Below are positions 39,618 through 40,690 of a stretch of 40,690 bases of DNA, in pieces. The notes under the pieces were generated by a model. It worked only from the letters and a program-made list of their open reading frames with translations, was not told the DNA's origin and did no database searches. This DNA is from an uncultured Erysipelotrichaceae bacterium (lineage in GTDB: Bacteria; Bacillota_I; Bacilli_A; RFN20; CAG-826), in the NCBI GenBank assembly GCA_902800645.1, contig CADCFC010000010.1, forward strand, positions 1 to 40,690. The letters are read 5' to 3'. Position 1 is the first letter of the stretch, and every line of letters begins with the position of its first letter. The position numbers and the translations under genes are program-made.

Positions 39618-40670
39618 ATGGCTACTAAAAATGGTGTCTGTCCTTATTGTAATAATAACAACCGATTAGAGAATCGTATTTTTAAAGTTAATCCTGAAGC
39701 TAGTTTAACTTATTGTCCTAGCTGCATGAGAGAAATCGAACCTAGCGAAGCAATTAATCTATATACAAGTATTATCGATTCGATGCTTGAAAAGGCAGAT
39801 AACTCTTTATTCGTCGCTTGCGATCCCCTTTTAGCGTATCAAGAATATGCGGATGTTCTTGAAGTTGAGCCTCTCAATAGTAGGGGGTTACTCGGAAGAA
39901 TCATATGTTTAATTTATACTTCTAAAGTTAGACAAGCTTATTTAGTAGAAGCGCAAGATCTTTTAGAACTCGTCAATCATAAAGGCACAGAAGAAGTGAC
40001 TACTTACGTCTCTTTCTTAAAAAAGATTAATCTCGCTTTAGATGAATACGATACTTCTTTAATTAAGAAATTAACTCACAAAAAGAATTTCTATGATGAA
40101 GAATGCGTAAAACTTTATCTCAAACACTTATCAGAAATTATTAATTTCAAAATTAATATATTAAACAAACTCAAAGATATCAAAAGAGACTATGTCTCTC
40201 AAAATAATGAAGTGCTTATTAATTTAATCAATCACAACATCAGTGAAAAAGAATCGGTTTTAAAATCGATTAAAAACACAGTTAATGGAGCAGGATATAG
40301 ATACACAAAAATCTATAACGGTAATGTTTGTTTAGAAAAAGTTAGTGAACCAACAATATATAAGATTAATAAGAACTTAAGATACACTCTTAAGGAAGAT
40401 GTGCGTGGGAAAAGAACAATTAAAGACCGCGCCTTTAAGGATTACACCCCAATATTAAAAGCGAAAAAAGCATCATTATTCTTATCCCTTTTCTTATTTA
40501 TCATTTCTTTAGGTGGAGGAGTTGCAGCTTATATTTACTGCAATGATTTACTCTATTTCTCTTTATTAATGACTGGAGTATCAATCTTCTTTGTTGCTTC
40601 GATTGTTATGATCATTCTCCATTTCTCTTGGAAGTCCATTCTTAAAAAGAGAAAGATGAGAATTGACTAA
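39618..40670 (+). CDS. Zinc-ribbon membrane protein of unknown function
   Basis: 350-residue protein not recognised as a known family. The N-terminus has a zinc ribbon with CPYC (C8, C11) and CPSC (C33, C36). A helical, Lys/Leu-rich middle (about 45-270) contains possible TPR- or coiled-coil-like helices, and the C-terminus has two transmembrane helices (about 287-307 and 315-335) followed by a basic end SWKSILKKRKMR. The zinc ribbon would lie in the cytoplasm. The start at ATG 39618 is chosen because the promoter ends 7 bases before it; the open frame reaches back to 39612. No operon partner is visible before the window ends. Confidence 0.65.
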   Translation: MATKNGVCPYCNNNNRLENRIFKVNPEASLTYCPSCMREIEPSEAINLYTSIIDSMLEKADNSLFVACDPLLAYQEYADVLEVEPLNSRGLLGRIICLIYTSKVRQAYLVEAQDLLELVNHKGTEEVTTYVSFLKKINLALDEYDTSLIKKLTHKKNFYDEECVKLYLKHLSEIINFKINILNKLKDIKRDYVSQNNEVLINLINHNISEKESVLKSIKNTVNGAGYRYTKIYNGNVCLEKVSEPTIYKINKNLRYTLKEDVRGKRTIKDRAFKDYTPILKAKKASLFLSLFLFIISLGGGVAAYIYCNDLLYFSLLMTGVSIFFVASIVMIILHFSWKSILKKRKMRID

Positions 40671-40690
40671 TCGATTAGATTATTTATCTT

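Noticed and set aside
76-40670. TGA read as tryptophan (Mollicutes code)
   Set aside because: TGG is used throughout, and full-length reading frames need no TGA read-through.
1-40690. CRISPR arrays, insertion sequences, prophage genes
   Set aside because: No spaced direct repeats, transposase or integrase motifs, or terminal repeats were seen on either strand.

Overview
The window comes from a low-GC, AT-rich bacterium of the Firmicutes/Bacilli type, possibly one of the small-genome gut lineages near Erysipelotrichia, RF39 or the Mollicutes. The reasons are the base composition, RNase J, Spx, a YlbF protein, the Bacillus-like gene neighbourhoods spx / CYTH / nadK and ylbF-rsmD-coaD, and a YolD + Y-family polymerase pair. 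Tryptophan is read from TGG throughout. TGA ends only one intact gene, so the code looks standard but TGA stops are rare. The exact taxon cannot be fixed from this sequence.

Region 1 (76-12954) is the accessory region of most interest. A LytS/YehU-type sensor kinase and a response regulator with a SARP-like DNA-binding domain are followed by a HipA-fold kinase-like protein and a SPASM-type radical SAM enzyme with a PqqD-like N-terminus. A terminator and a fresh promoter then lead into a six-gene operon: a minimal HlyD-like adaptor, a C39-peptidase ABC exporter, a second ABC exporter of the NHLM type, a free STAS protein, a STAS-APH kinase fusion, and a membrane RsbU-like phosphatase fused to an RsbW-like kinase. 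This reads as a modification-and-export system for a ribosomally made peptide, coupled to a partner-switching module. No precursor peptide and no sigma factor are visible here.

Region 2 (12957-40670) is mostly housekeeping: a GT2 glycosyltransferase, an RluA-type pseudouridine synthase, PgcA-type phosphosugar mutase, a lipoprotein, trpS, spx, CYTH, nadK, a 44-residue membrane peptide, maf, rnj, def, ylbF, rsmD, coaD, a membrane thioredoxin-like protein, a frameshifted yitT-like gene, a His-rich CobW/COG0523 GTPase, a degenerate GGDEF-EAL-like protein in front of proS, a Y-family polymerase/YolD/Pr6Pr operon, an NAD(P)-binding epimerase-like protein, an MTA/SAH-deaminase-type amidohydrolase, a spermidine-synthase-like methyltransferase and a zinc-ribbon membrane protein. 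Three solitary tRNA-Ser genes (GGA, CGA, GCT), all on the minus strand and at least two with an evident terminator of their own, separate these blocks.

Expression signals form a pattern. Many first genes of transcripts have a TATAAT-like -10 only 5-9 nt before the ATG and no Shine-Dalgarno, which implies leaderless mRNAs, while downstream genes usually have a Shine-Dalgarno. Convergent pairs share bidirectional hairpin terminators. No stretch above about 200 bases lacks a gene. No insertion sequence, CRISPR array, prophage or rRNA is seen.
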